Assembly (NCBI RefSeq): GCF_000419685.1
Contig: NZ_ATTM01000004.1
Coordinates: forward strand, 186,001 to 250,000
Direction: 5' to 3'
DNA length: 64,000 nucleotides
Source: Flavobacterium antarcticum DSM 19726
GTDB lineage: Bacteria > Bacteroidota > Bacteroidia > Flavobacteriales > Flavobacteriaceae
A model generated the notes under the pieces. The model saw only the letters and a program-made list of their open reading frames with translations. It was not told the DNA's origin and searched no databases. Shown in pieces: positions 8,881 to 17,513 of the stretch; within the stretch, counting starts at the first letter, position 1, and each line of letters opens with the position of its first letter. The position numbers and the translations under genes are program-made.

Positions 8881-9861
8881 TTAGTTGCTGCTTTTTGATA
8901 AATACGACTTCAAATACACCGATAAATAGACGAAATGAAGTTGTTGGTTTACTGAGATGAATGGCTTCCTTTGAAATTTCTCGTTGGTAAGATAATACTG
9001 TAATCCATTTTTAGTGGCAATTCCTTCAACTTGATGGAACGGCAACCCCAATTTTATTTTTCGTTTATTTCCTGAAAAAAACTCATTTTCTTTGTAGTCA
9101 TATAATAGGTATAAAAACGGTTGAAGATTTTTTGAATAACCACAAAGTGCAATTATCTTTTTATCTTCTAAAAGCACACCACCGGTTACTAATCCATTTA
9201 CATTTAAAGAAGCTCTGAATTTAGCTTTAAAGGTTCCTGCCAATTTTGGCAAAACATACAATCGTGTTTGTCCACTACTCCACTCTTTCGTCAATAAATA
9301 CAAACTATCTTTCGTGACTAACATTGTTTCGCAATCAAAATTCGTGGTGTTTGACGTTTGTTTTTCAAAATTAATTTGGTCTTCAAAAGAAAAAGCTATA
9401 GTATCAATCACTATTTTATTTTCAAGTAAAGATTTCTTTTCGATTTTAAGAATATGCAAGTCTTGCCGATTTCCGCTGACGTTATTCCCAAAGTCTCCTA
9501 TGTAAATATGCGAACTGTCTTGTGCAATCGCTTCCCAATCTTTGTTTTTAACTTTTAGTAAAGCAAATTTCTGCAAATTAATGCCCGTCGTGTCTAAACT
9601 GTACAGATTTGTATCGCCATCGTCGTTCATGGTCCATAATTTATCGTTCCAATAAATCAGACCGGAAGTTTCATGGATTGTATCACTAATTGGAACTGAG
9701 AAATTTGGATAAATTTTGGAAGACAAATAAATGCAACTTCCGTCGTTGATAATGGCATTCGGATTGTAATTTCTCGCTTCTAAATCTGTACAACCACTAA
9801 TTTGCGCTAATAAAAGAGTAGGTGAAAATAAAACGATAGAAAAAAGTAGAAACCACTTCAT
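8881..9861 (-). CDS. Secreted beta-propeller-like protein in a two-component operon
   Basis: 326 residues with a signal peptide (LLFSIVLFSPTLLLAQ). Next comes the motif CTDLEARNYNPNAIINDGSC, common at the start or within secreted Bacteroidota proteins. Repeated strands of the form YWNDKLWTMNDDGDTNLYSLD, IYIGDFGNNVSGNRQDLHILKI and YYLTNEKF suggest a propeller fold. No catalytic motif is evident and there is no T9SS tail. Its ATG follows the histidine kinase stop codon with no gap (TAA then ATG), so translation is probably coupled. This places it as the third gene of the response regulator and kinase operon, perhaps as its target or sensory partner; that role is inference. Confidence 0.75.
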   Translation of the reverse strand: MKWFLLFSIVLFSPTLLLAQISGCTDLEARNYNPNAIINDGSCIYLSSKIYPNFSVPISDTIHETSGLIYWNDKLWTMNDDGDTNLYSLDTTGINLQKFALLKVKNKDWEAIAQDSSHIYIGDFGNNVSGNRQDLHILKIEKKSLLENKIVIDTIAFSFEDQINFEKQTSNTTNFDCETMLVTKDSLYLLTKEWSSGQTRLYVLPKLAGTFKAKFRASLNVNGLVTGGVLLEDKKIIALCGYSKNLQPFLYLLYDYKENEFFSGNKRKIKLGLPFHQVEGIATKNGLQYYLTNEKFQRKPFISVNQQLHFVYLSVYLKSYLSKSSN

Positions 9862-11247
9862 TTATTCAGCAGTTTTTAATTTCAACATTACTTTCGTGCC
9901 TTGACTTTCAGATGAAATTTCGATGTCAAATTTCAATAAATCACTTAAACGACTGACAATTGACAATCCCAATCCCGTTCCTTTTACATCAGGATGTTCC
10001 GATGGATTGGAGCGGTAAAAACGGTTGAATACTTTATCAATATCCACTTTTGAAATTCCGATTCCAAAATCTTGTAGGGTGAAAATAATTTCGTTTTCTT
10101 GTTTCGCCACGTTGATGTCAATTTTGCCTTCATTAAACGAGTATTTTACCGCGTTTGAAATTAAATTATGAAGTACAATCGCGAATAAATACGGGTCCGT
10201 TTCGAAATAAAAGTCTTCTTCAAAAAACGAATTTACTTGTAGCTTTTTGTCGGAAATGGTTTCCGAATAAAGGGCTACAACATCTAAAACCATTGCGTTT
10301 AAGAAGGTTGTCTCGTATTTAATTTCATTTTGCTGATTTTCAAAACGGGCTAACAATAGTAGTTCATCCACCAAGAAATTCATTCGGTTTACTTCTGAAA
10401 TGCAAAATTTTATCTTCTCTTCATATTCATTTTGTGTCCTCGGTTTGCGAGACAGCACTTCTAAAGTTCCTTTAATCACCGCTAATGGCGTTCGTAATTC
10501 ATGGGAAGCATCTGACGTAAATTGTTTTTCGCGTTCGATGGCGCTTTCAATTCGGTCCAATAGATTATTGATTGTTTGTGATAGTGTATAAAGTTCATCC
10601 TTATTTTGCGGAAGCGGAATTCTAGTACTTAAATTGTCTTTTGAAATCAGAGAAGTAGTATCAATAATCGCAGAAATGGGCTTAATACTTCTTCCAACAA
10701 TAAATCTGGTGATAAAATATAACACGATTAAAATCAGAAAATAACCTATAAATAAGATTTCACTTAAGTTGGTTACCACTGCTTTTGCGTCTTGTAACGA
10801 CATCGCGATGACTACGTATCCAATCAATGCTTCGTCGTGAAATATCGGGAATTGTACCTGACGAATGTTGATTTCCTTTAATTTTGTATCGTAGAAAACT
10901 TCTTCTTCAATACCTTTTTTCAGCGATAGCGTATGATTTTCTAAATTGGGCGATTTGTCAAGGATTTTACCATTGACGTCTACTAATTGAATAAAAACGG
11001 GATGCAATCCGAGTGTAGTGTGTTCCCGTTCTTCCCATTCTTCCGGGTCCGCGATTTCAAAAGTGGTGGATTTTACAACTAATTGTTCTGTCGTGCTTTC
11101 CATTTCCACTTGCAAATCTTTGTCAATAGCACTGTAAACCCTAGCTTTTACACTGTAGTAAACGGCGAAAAACACCGCAAATATTAGTAAAGCCGTACTC
11201 ACAATATAATAACGTGCAATTCGATTTTTGAAGGAAATAGTGGTCAT
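9862..11247 (-). CDS. Two-component sensor histidine kinase
   Basis: 461 residues, inner-membrane sensor. TM1 is at about residues 14-32 (YIVSTALLIFAVFFAVYYSV). A periplasmic sensor domain of about 130 residues follows, then TM2 (LFIGYFLILIVLYFI) and HAMP. The HisKA phosphoacceptor is His249 in SDASHELRTP, and the HATPase domain has N-box LHNLISNAVKYS and G-boxes DFGIGI and GTGLGLSIV. It resembles the CusS/ArlS class. The gene starts 8 bp after its response regulator ends, and its stop abuts the next ATG. The signal sensed cannot be read from the sequence. Confidence 0.95.
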   Translation of the reverse strand: MTTISFKNRIARYYIVSTALLIFAVFFAVYYSVKARVYSAIDKDLQVEMESTTEQLVVKSTTFEIADPEEWEEREHTTLGLHPVFIQLVDVNGKILDKSPNLENHTLSLKKGIEEEVFYDTKLKEINIRQVQFPIFHDEALIGYVVIAMSLQDAKAVVTNLSEILFIGYFLILIVLYFITRFIVGRSIKPISAIIDTTSLISKDNLSTRIPLPQNKDELYTLSQTINNLLDRIESAIEREKQFTSDASHELRTPLAVIKGTLEVLSRKPRTQNEYEEKIKFCISEVNRMNFLVDELLLLARFENQQNEIKYETTFLNAMVLDVVALYSETISDKKLQVNSFFEEDFYFETDPYLFAIVLHNLISNAVKYSFNEGKIDINVAKQENEIIFTLQDFGIGISKVDIDKVFNRFYRSNPSEHPDVKGTGLGLSIVSRLSDLLKFDIEISSESQGTKVMLKLKTAE

Positions 11248-11255
11248 AACAGAAT

Positions 11256-11918
11256 TTAATCGTTTGCAATATAACCTATTCCGCGAATTGTTTTTATATA
11301 TTCTTGGTCTTTTGGCAAATTTAATTTTTTCCGTATTCCGTTCATAAAAACATCAATTACACCCGAATCATATTCAAAATGGATGTTCCAAACTTCCTCA
11401 ATAATTTGGGTTCGTGAACAAACGGTTCCTTTATTTTTCATCAGAAAATGGAGCAATTCAAATTCCCTTTGGGTAAAAGTAATTTCACGTTCATCCACAA
11501 AAACTTGATGCGTCAATCGATTCATCGAAATAGGACCTAAAGTCAGTTGTGTCGCTTCTGTATTTTCACGGAAATAAATACTAATTCGCGCTAAAAGTTC
11601 GTCAAAGCTGAACGGTTTTTTGATGTAATCGTTCGCTCCTCCTTTTAATCCTTCAATGGTTTCTTGAACGGTGTCTCGCGCTGTGAGAAAAATAATGGGC
11701 GTTTTTGTATCATTCGCTCTCACTTTTTTACAAACCTCAATTCCTGACATTTTTGGCATCATCCAATCCAGCAGGATCAAATCTGGTTTAGTTTTTTGAA
11801 TTAATTCCCAACCTTTTTCGCCGTCATTTGCAGTTACAACTTCATAGTGTTCTTCTTCTAATCCTTGTTTTAGAAAATTGGTGATTCCAACTTCGTCTTC
11901 TATAATAGCTATTTTCAT
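11256..11918 (-). CDS. OmpR-family response regulator
   Basis: 220 residues from the preferred start MKIAIIEDE. The receiver has acidic pair E7/D8, phosphoacceptor Asp51 (LILLDWMMPKMSG), Thr in FLTARD and Lys in YIKKPF. The C-terminal winged helix reads FTQREFELLHFLMKNKGTVCSRTQI and ends with IRGIGYI. The frame stays open 23 codons further upstream (to 11987), but that extension is encoded by the dispersed CGCAAAG repeat and lacks homology to regulators, so the internal ATG is the better start. It is the first gene of an operon with its cognate kinase. Confidence 0.95.
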   Translation of the reverse strand: MKIAIIEDEVGITNFLKQGLEEEHYEVVTANDGEKGWELIQKTKPDLILLDWMMPKMSGIEVCKKVRANDTKTPIIFLTARDTVQETIEGLKGGANDYIKKPFSFDELLARISIYFRENTEATQLTLGPISMNRLTHQVFVDEREITFTQREFELLHFLMKNKGTVCSRTQIIEEVWNIHFEYDSGVIDVFMNGIRKKLNLPKDQEYIKTIRGIGYIAND

Positions 11919-11953
11919 TCCGGTTTTTCGAAGAATTAAATTAATTTTATTGG

Positions 11954-11979
11954 TCTCGCAAAGTCGCGGAGACGCAAAG
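11954..11979 (+). repeat. CGCAAAG repeat, solo left arm
   Basis: A 26-nt sequence beginning TCTCGCAAAG and ending GACGCAAAG matches the left arm of the palindrome at 56225-56291 at 24 of 26 positions. No right arm is present here. It lies just upstream of the response regulator start. Confidence 0.65.
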
Positions 11980-12099
11980 AGTTGCAATAAAAATTTCTGG
12001 TTAAAGATTTTACGAAATTAAAACATTTGTTTTTTTTGTGAATTAATACAAATTACAATTTGCTTGTTTTAGGATTGTATTCGTAAATTTAAAACAATT

Positions 12100-14055
12100 T
12101 TATTTCTCTTCCAATTTCTTATGGGTAAACAAATAATCAGCCGTTTGGTACCATGAAATTGCTTCCTTCGAAAAGGAATTATTCATTGGGATTTTGTTCA
12201 AACCGTTGGTTTCTTTGTTCCATTTGTAAAAATGCTTTTTCTTTTGATTGGATAAAATCATGATTTCGTCGTTTTTCATGTAACCCAATTTCAAATACGT
12301 TCCTAGAAAAGCACGGGGTTCAAAAGAAGTCGTTCGAACATCTTGTCCGTAAAAATTAGATTCATAATTCCAATTCAATAAACCAAATAACGTAGGAAAT
12401 ACATCAATTTGCGAACACAATTTTTCAATTTTTTCAGGTTTAATATTTGCACCGTAAATCATTGCCGGAATGTGATAATTGGCCACATCAATTTCATCTT
12501 TTCCTGCAGAACTTGCACAATGGTCGGCAATTACTACGAAGATGGTATTCTTGAACCAAGGTTTATTTTTAGATTTTTCAAACAATTGTTGCAAAGCAAA
12601 ATCGGCATATTGAACCGCGCCATTCCTACTCGTTCCGGACGGAATCGCAATTTTTTTATCAGGATACGTAAACGGTCGATGATTGGAAGTCGTCATCACA
12701 AAGTTTAAAAACGGTTTCTTTTCGGCATGGTATTTATCGGCCACGGTAATCAATTTCTTGTACATGTCTTCATCACAAGCACCCCAAGCATTTTCAAAAG
12801 TAACTTCATCATCAGTAATATTGTAGCGTTTTGCTTTAATTTTATCACTCAAAATACTACCACGACCTCTGTCGTAAATGTCAAAACCATTTCCTCCAAA
12901 ATACGCGTTCATGTTATCAAAATAACCGTCACCACCATAAAAGAAATTGCATTGGTAATTTTTCTGTTTGAAAACAGAAGCGATTGTAAATAAATTTGCA
13001 TTGTTTGGACGTTTCACAATACTACTTCCCGGCGTTGGCGGAATGGACAAAGTAACCGCTTCCATACCACGAACTGTTCGTGTTCCTGTAGCATATAAAT
13101 TACTAAATAGAAGACTTTCTTGAGCCAATTTATCCATAAAAGGCGTGATGGCTTTGTCATTTCCAAATTCCCGCATGAAGTTGGCACTCATACTTTCCAT
13201 CAATACAAAAACCACATTAGGTCGCTGTTCACTCGCTAGAGAATCTGAAATCGTTCGTCTGATAGATATAGAATCCGCATTAAATTTAGTTTGTGGATTT
13301 TTAAGATTTGCACGTACGATTGCAAACGCTTCGTCTGTAGGAAGGGTTTCATAAAACGTTTCATAATCGAGTTTACTGTTTCTTAATTCCGCAAAAAACG
13401 AATAAATTCCTGCCTTTGATATTTCGTTCGTATAGCGATTTTCTGACCATTCCGCATCTGCATTTTTAATGTATGCAACATAAAAACCGGCAATTAGTAA
13501 CGCAATAATGAACGGAATAATTCTAGTTTTGAAAGGAGACTTTGTAGAAAATGTTTCACGAAAACTACCTCTCTTTTTGAACACAAACAAAATACCAAAA
13601 GTTATCAAGAGCATTGCAGGAATTAAAATCACGAGCGGATAGGATTCGTTGATGTTTTTGACGACTTCAAAAGTGTAAATCAAATAATCGACTGCTACGA
13701 AATTAAAACGACATTTGAATTCGTCCCAAAAAGTGATTTCAGCAAAGAAAGTGAAGACAAATAGTAATACAGTTAATGTGAAAAAGAAGTAAATTAAAGA
13801 TTTATCAACGATACTACCAATCCATTTTTTGGGCATTATTAATAAGTAGAAACTACTGATTAACCATACAAAAGAAAGAATGCCTAAATCAAAAAAGATT
13901 CCGTAGAAAATAGTTTTCACTAGACCAAAAATAGAATGATTGATTTCAGAAAACTGCCACACTATAAAAATGACACGAAGGAAAAGTGAAAATAATAAGA
14001 ACCAAATTGAAAAATCAGACAGTAATTTGAATCGTTTTGGGAATTGGATTTGCAT
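12100..14055 (-). CDS. LTA synthase-like membrane sulfatase/phosphotransferase
   Basis: 651 residues. Five membrane segments occupy about residues 1-190, followed by an extracytoplasmic alkaline-phosphatase-superfamily domain. Visible motifs are the metal-binding Glu in VFVLMESMSANF, the nucleophile-region Thr in ATGTRTVRGMEA, FFYGGDGYFDNMNAYF and the Asp/His pair in VVIADHCASS. In Gram-negatives such proteins transfer phosphate-containing headgroups (phosphoethanolamine or phosphoglycerol) onto envelope glycans or lipids; the exact substrate here is unknown. It is a single gene, with about 180 bp to the response regulator and 280 bp of repeat-containing spacer upstream. Confidence 0.88.
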   Translation of the reverse strand: MQIQFPKRFKLLSDFSIWFLLFSLFLRVIFIVWQFSEINHSIFGLVKTIFYGIFFDLGILSFVWLISSFYLLIMPKKWIGSIVDKSLIYFFFTLTVLLFVFTFFAEITFWDEFKCRFNFVAVDYLIYTFEVVKNINESYPLVILIPAMLLITFGILFVFKKRGSFRETFSTKSPFKTRIIPFIIALLIAGFYVAYIKNADAEWSENRYTNEISKAGIYSFFAELRNSKLDYETFYETLPTDEAFAIVRANLKNPQTKFNADSISIRRTISDSLASEQRPNVVFVLMESMSANFMREFGNDKAITPFMDKLAQESLLFSNLYATGTRTVRGMEAVTLSIPPTPGSSIVKRPNNANLFTIASVFKQKNYQCNFFYGGDGYFDNMNAYFGGNGFDIYDRGRGSILSDKIKAKRYNITDDEVTFENAWGACDEDMYKKLITVADKYHAEKKPFLNFVMTTSNHRPFTYPDKKIAIPSGTSRNGAVQYADFALQQLFEKSKNKPWFKNTIFVVIADHCASSAGKDEIDVANYHIPAMIYGANIKPEKIEKLCSQIDVFPTLFGLLNWNYESNFYGQDVRTTSFEPRAFLGTYLKLGYMKNDEIMILSNQKKKHFYKWNKETNGLNKIPMNNSFSKEAISWYQTADYLFTHKKLEEK

Positions 14056-14289
14056 TTTAAAAATTGAATTGGTTTACAGAACAAAATTCAATTTTTAAAG
14101 ATTAATTAGACTTAAGAGTTGCTAAAGTGTTTCTTAAGATTGGCTTAAAATAGTAAAATATTTTACTCAGATTACACGAATTTTCACAGATTTATTGAGA
14201 TAAAAACGTTCTTGATTTTTTGTGTTTCCTGCAAGGTTTCCATCCCGAATAATATCAGGATTGTAAGTATTAACTTATTTAAACTGATA

Positions 14290-14319
14290 CCTACAAGGTC
14301 AAAAAAAAGACCTTGCAGG
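14290..14319. repeat. CCTACAAGGTC palindrome
   Basis: CCTACAAGGTC (14290-14300) and GACCTTGCAGG (14309-14319) form a hairpin with one mismatch and an A8 loop. A related TCCTGCAAGGTTT lies at about 14227-14239. There is no U-tract after the stem, so it reads as a dispersed repeat, not a terminator. The rest of the 14056-14333 spacer holds a CACAGATT stretch like the 59.7-kb tandem repeat. Confidence 0.55.
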
Positions 14320-14333
14320 ATGTTGAAAAGAGA

Positions 14334-16355
14334 CTAAAGCATTCCATTATACTTTCTAACAAACCACTCTATCGCTAAAAATAACGCCATTAGAATCAAC
14401 AATAAAACAGTGTCAATTAACGGTTTTTTATTTGTGATTTGTTTTTCAACTGCCGTGTAATCCGTGTTGTTTTTTAAGGAATCAATTAAGGCTTCAATTT
14501 GGTTTGGCATAAAAGCTTGACCATTTGTTTGGGTTGCCAATTGGGCTAATTGTTGCACGTTTGGGTTTACAAATTGCTGTTCAATGTCAAAATCAAGTAA
14601 TTCAAAAGTGTTTGAATATGTTGTATTTGAGTTTAATTCTTTGACTACAAAACTATATTTTCCGGCAGGCAAGCTTTCTAAATCGACGGAGAAGGAATTG
14701 TTGCTTTTTAATAAATCGTAATTTTTAATTTTGTTGGTTTCTGTATTTTTAATAGCGATAGTCAACCTTGCTTTTTCGTCAAACTCGTAATTTTTATTGA
14801 AATATTGAGCAGAAATAATTAAAGCATCGCCTGAATTATAAAATGATTCGTGTTCAACGACTAATGATTTTCGGGAACTTGTAGTGGCTAAATACTGCAC
14901 AATTTTATCTACAAAAATATCAAAAGATTCAAAAGATTCTTTCTTGATATTGGTTTGCATACGCCATCTCCAAATATTTTCTCCTATTAAATAAGCCGTT
15001 CGCGGACTTTGATTATTAAACGCCAATAACGGCGAACCTGCATCAATAGCGCGAATTTTTGAACCTAATAAAGTAGTTGTTGCTCCATTGATTTGCACGG
15101 TTCCGAAGAGATTGTTTAACGGTGGAAAACTTTCGAATCCAATATTTTCAATTGAAAACAAGTTGAAATTAGTGTCAAACGTAGCCGTAAATTCCTCCGA
15201 TTGGTTGCTCATTTTAAAAACCAAATCATTTTGTTGTTGGTTCAGAAAATTATAATCGGTTTGGGTTCCTGTAATAATCCATGTTGGAAGTTGCAGGTTT
15301 TTATTGGTATCAAAAACAGTTTTGAAAGTCGCATTGGGTTGGTACAAAATCAACACATTGTACTTGGTCAAATCACTTGCATCAGGTTTTAGAAGTGTGA
15401 CATTTCGTTGAGAATTTTGTTCAATCGAACGTTTCAACGCACTAATATCCGGATGATTTATTGCCGAAATAATCGCAACTTCTGACTTCTGGTCGATGAC
15501 CTCAACGGCGAATTTCTTGCTGTTGTTATAGGTGTTTTTTTCTTGCAGTTTTGAAGAAATCGTTGCTTGATAGATTTGCAATCCCACAGAATTAGCGGGT
15601 AAAAGCAAATTTAAAATCGCTGTTTTTTTGTTGGGTCCAAAAGAAACGCTTTGTTTAACCACGTTTGAATTTCCTTGTTTGATATTGAAATTCGCTTCTA
15701 CAGTTTGTGTTCCTGAATAACTTAAAAATACTTCTACGAGAAACTTGTTTTTGTGAAAAGCATACTTGTTTACATTGATTTGATTGATTTTCAAATCTAA
15801 AAATGTAGTCGTGTCGCCTAAAACTACAGGATAAACCGAAGTTTTATTTGGAAAACCATACACGTAATCAGAACCCATCGTTTGGTTTCCGTCTGTCATT
15901 AAAACGATTGGAAAACGTTTGTTTTTGTGGATGCTTTTTAAGTTTTTAGCTACTTCCTCAATGTTGGATTGAGTGCCTTTGAAATCAAATTCAGATTCAG
16001 TTTCAAACTCGCTGTCGAAACGGTACGTTTGAATTTCAAACTTGTCTTGTAAGTCTTTATTGGTGCTTAATTGTTCGTAAACTTGTCTTGCAACTTTATC
16101 CGCTTTTAAGTAATTTATGGAAGCCGAATTATCCATTACCAAAGCCAAAGGTGTTTTCTGCACTTCGTACGTTTGACTGGTAATCTTTGGATTTATGAGT
16201 AAAAGAAATATCCCGAAGTACACACCAAAACGCAATAAAGCCAAAAACAAATGCAGTTTTGACTTGTTTTTGGCTTTGTAATAATATTGAAAATAGGACA
16301 ATCCACCGGCTATAACTATTGAAAGTAGTAGTAATAAGAGGGTGGATGTTGTCAT
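14334..16355 (-). CDS. Membrane VWA-domain protein
   Basis: 673 residues. Two N-terminal membrane segments (LLLLLLSIVIAGGLSYF and LALLRFGVYFGIFLLLI) are followed by a VWA-type domain with a recognisable MIDAS DNSAS (about residue 75) and VLMTDGNQTMGSD. A long periplasmic beta-rich region and a C-terminal membrane anchor (LLLILMALFLAIEWFV) complete it. This layout is shared by Bacteroidota proteins related to the BatA/CoxE-like membrane VWA set, but no MoxR or other Bat genes are adjacent. It is a single gene; the spacer before it holds a structured RNA element. Confidence 0.8.
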   Translation of the reverse strand: MTTSTLLLLLLSIVIAGGLSYFQYYYKAKNKSKLHLFLALLRFGVYFGIFLLLINPKITSQTYEVQKTPLALVMDNSASINYLKADKVARQVYEQLSTNKDLQDKFEIQTYRFDSEFETESEFDFKGTQSNIEEVAKNLKSIHKNKRFPIVLMTDGNQTMGSDYVYGFPNKTSVYPVVLGDTTTFLDLKINQINVNKYAFHKNKFLVEVFLSYSGTQTVEANFNIKQGNSNVVKQSVSFGPNKKTAILNLLLPANSVGLQIYQATISSKLQEKNTYNNSKKFAVEVIDQKSEVAIISAINHPDISALKRSIEQNSQRNVTLLKPDASDLTKYNVLILYQPNATFKTVFDTNKNLQLPTWIITGTQTDYNFLNQQQNDLVFKMSNQSEEFTATFDTNFNLFSIENIGFESFPPLNNLFGTVQINGATTTLLGSKIRAIDAGSPLLAFNNQSPRTAYLIGENIWRWRMQTNIKKESFESFDIFVDKIVQYLATTSSRKSLVVEHESFYNSGDALIISAQYFNKNYEFDEKARLTIAIKNTETNKIKNYDLLKSNNSFSVDLESLPAGKYSFVVKELNSNTTYSNTFELLDFDIEQQFVNPNVQQLAQLATQTNGQAFMPNQIEALIDSLKNNTDYTAVEKQITNKKPLIDTVLLLILMALFLAIEWFVRKYNGML

Positions 16356-16425
16356 TTATGAATTGGGATTTTTGATTTATGATTTAGCGTTAGGAATGAG
16401 GAACTTCTGTTGAAAACGAATCCCC

Positions 16426-16507
16426 TAGCCCAGATAGTAGTGGAAATCCTTTATCGTCCGGGGTTCGGAACATAAAGATTGCAACGGATAGCTGGAAATA
16501 GCTCCTG
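16426..16507 (+). ncRNA. Structured RNA element, copy 2 (possibly flavo-1 type)
   Basis: Shares boxes TAGCCC[C/A]GAT, TGGAA(A)TC, GGA[A/T]AGC[G/T]GGAAA and GCTCCT with copy 1. Helices seen: CCAG 16430-16433 with CTGG 16492-16495; AATC(C)TTTA 16445-16453 with TAAAGATT 16473-16480; CCG 16458-16460 with CGG 16466-16468. An alternative helix AGCT 16490-16493 with AGCT 16500-16503 would compete with the first. It sits between fabG and the VWA gene and runs antisense to both. The family name is from memory; the pairing is read directly. Confidence 0.6.
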
Positions 16508-16551
16508 AAATAAATTCAGAATAAATCCTAAAAAATCAACTTAAAATACGA

Positions 16552-17298
16552 TTAAGTTAACATCCCACCACAAACATTCATCACTTGACCCGTAACATAC
16601 GTACTCATATCTGAAGCGAAAAACAGACATGCGTTTGCCACATCTTCTGTACTACCGCCACGTTTTAATGGGATACTTTCTCTCCAACCTTTTACGACGT
16701 CTTCGTTTAGTTTAGCAGTCATTTCCGTTTCGATGAAACCTGGAGCGATTGCGTTGCAACGAATGTTACGTGAACCCAACTCTAATGCCACCGATTTTGT
16801 GAAACCAATAACTCCTGCTTTTGAAGCAGCATAATTGGTTTGACCTGCGTTTCCTTTCACTCCCACAACCGATGCCATGTTGATGATTGAACCCGAACGT
16901 TGCTTTAAAAATGTTTTTTGGATTGCTTTTGTCATGTTGAAAACCGACTTCAAGTTGACGTCAATTACTTGGTCAAAATCAGCTTCAGACATACGCATTA
17001 GCAAGTTGTCTTTTGTAATTCCAGCGTTGTTGATTAAGACATCTACTGAACCGAAATCTTCTAAAACGGCTTGAACAAACGTTTCCGCTTCGTCAAATTT
17101 TGCTGCATTAGATTGGTATCCTTTCGCTTTAACACCCATGGCATTCAATTCTTTTTCCAATGCTTCAGCCGATGCTGCAGATGAACTATAGGTGAAAGCG
17201 ACATTTGCGCCATTTTTTGCAAAAGTTTCTGCAATTCCTTTACCAATACCACGGCTTCCGCCTGTGATGATAACTGTTTTTCCTTCTAGTAATTTCAT
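16552..17298 (-). CDS. fabG: 3-oxoacyl-[ACP] reductase
   Basis: NADPH-dependent reduction of 3-oxoacyl-ACP in fatty-acid elongation, cytoplasmic. At 248 residues it has the standard short-chain dehydrogenase length. The cofactor loop is GGSRGIGKGIA (residues 12-22), NNAGI is present, and the catalytic triad reads S in INMASVVG with YAASKAG (Tyr and Lys). The C-terminus (VTGQVMNVCGGMLT) is typical of FabG. It is transcribed alone from a promoter with a TATATTTG box. The neighbouring accA and fabZ genes are elsewhere in the window, so this is not a fab operon. Confidence 0.96.
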   Translation of the reverse strand: MKLLEGKTVIITGGSRGIGKGIAETFAKNGANVAFTYSSSAASAEALEKELNAMGVKAKGYQSNAAKFDEAETFVQAVLEDFGSVDVLINNAGITKDNLLMRMSEADFDQVIDVNLKSVFNMTKAIQKTFLKQRSGSIINMASVVGVKGNAGQTNYAASKAGVIGFTKSVALELGSRNIRCNAIAPGFIETEMTAKLNEDVVKGWRESIPLKRGGSTEDVANACLFFASDMSTYVTGQVMNVCGGMLT

Positions 17299-17345
17299 AT
17301 ACTTAAATATTATTTTTAAAGAAATAGTGACTTTTTAATGACTGC

Positions 17346-17353
17346 CAAATATA
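17346..17353 (-). promoter_or_regulatory. -7 box of fabG promoter
   Basis: Minus-strand TATATTTG fits TAnnTTTG and lies 48 bp from the start codon. No convincing -33 TTTG is found at the usual distance. Confidence 0.5.
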
Positions 17354-17513
17354 GTATAATTGCAAAGAACTAAAAAATTAAAAACACAATTGATTTAAAG
17401 TGTAAATTAGCGTTTGTATTGAAATTAATTTTCCCTTAAGATTAGTTTCTTATTGAAATATGGCTGTATTTTCGACGTTAATTTGCTGTTGATTTATTTT
17501 AAACTCCCCCACT

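Noticed and set aside
14290..14319. Terminator after the VWA gene
   Set aside because: The stem is good but the T-run is in the loop, not after the stem, on either strand. It fits a dispersed palindrome better.
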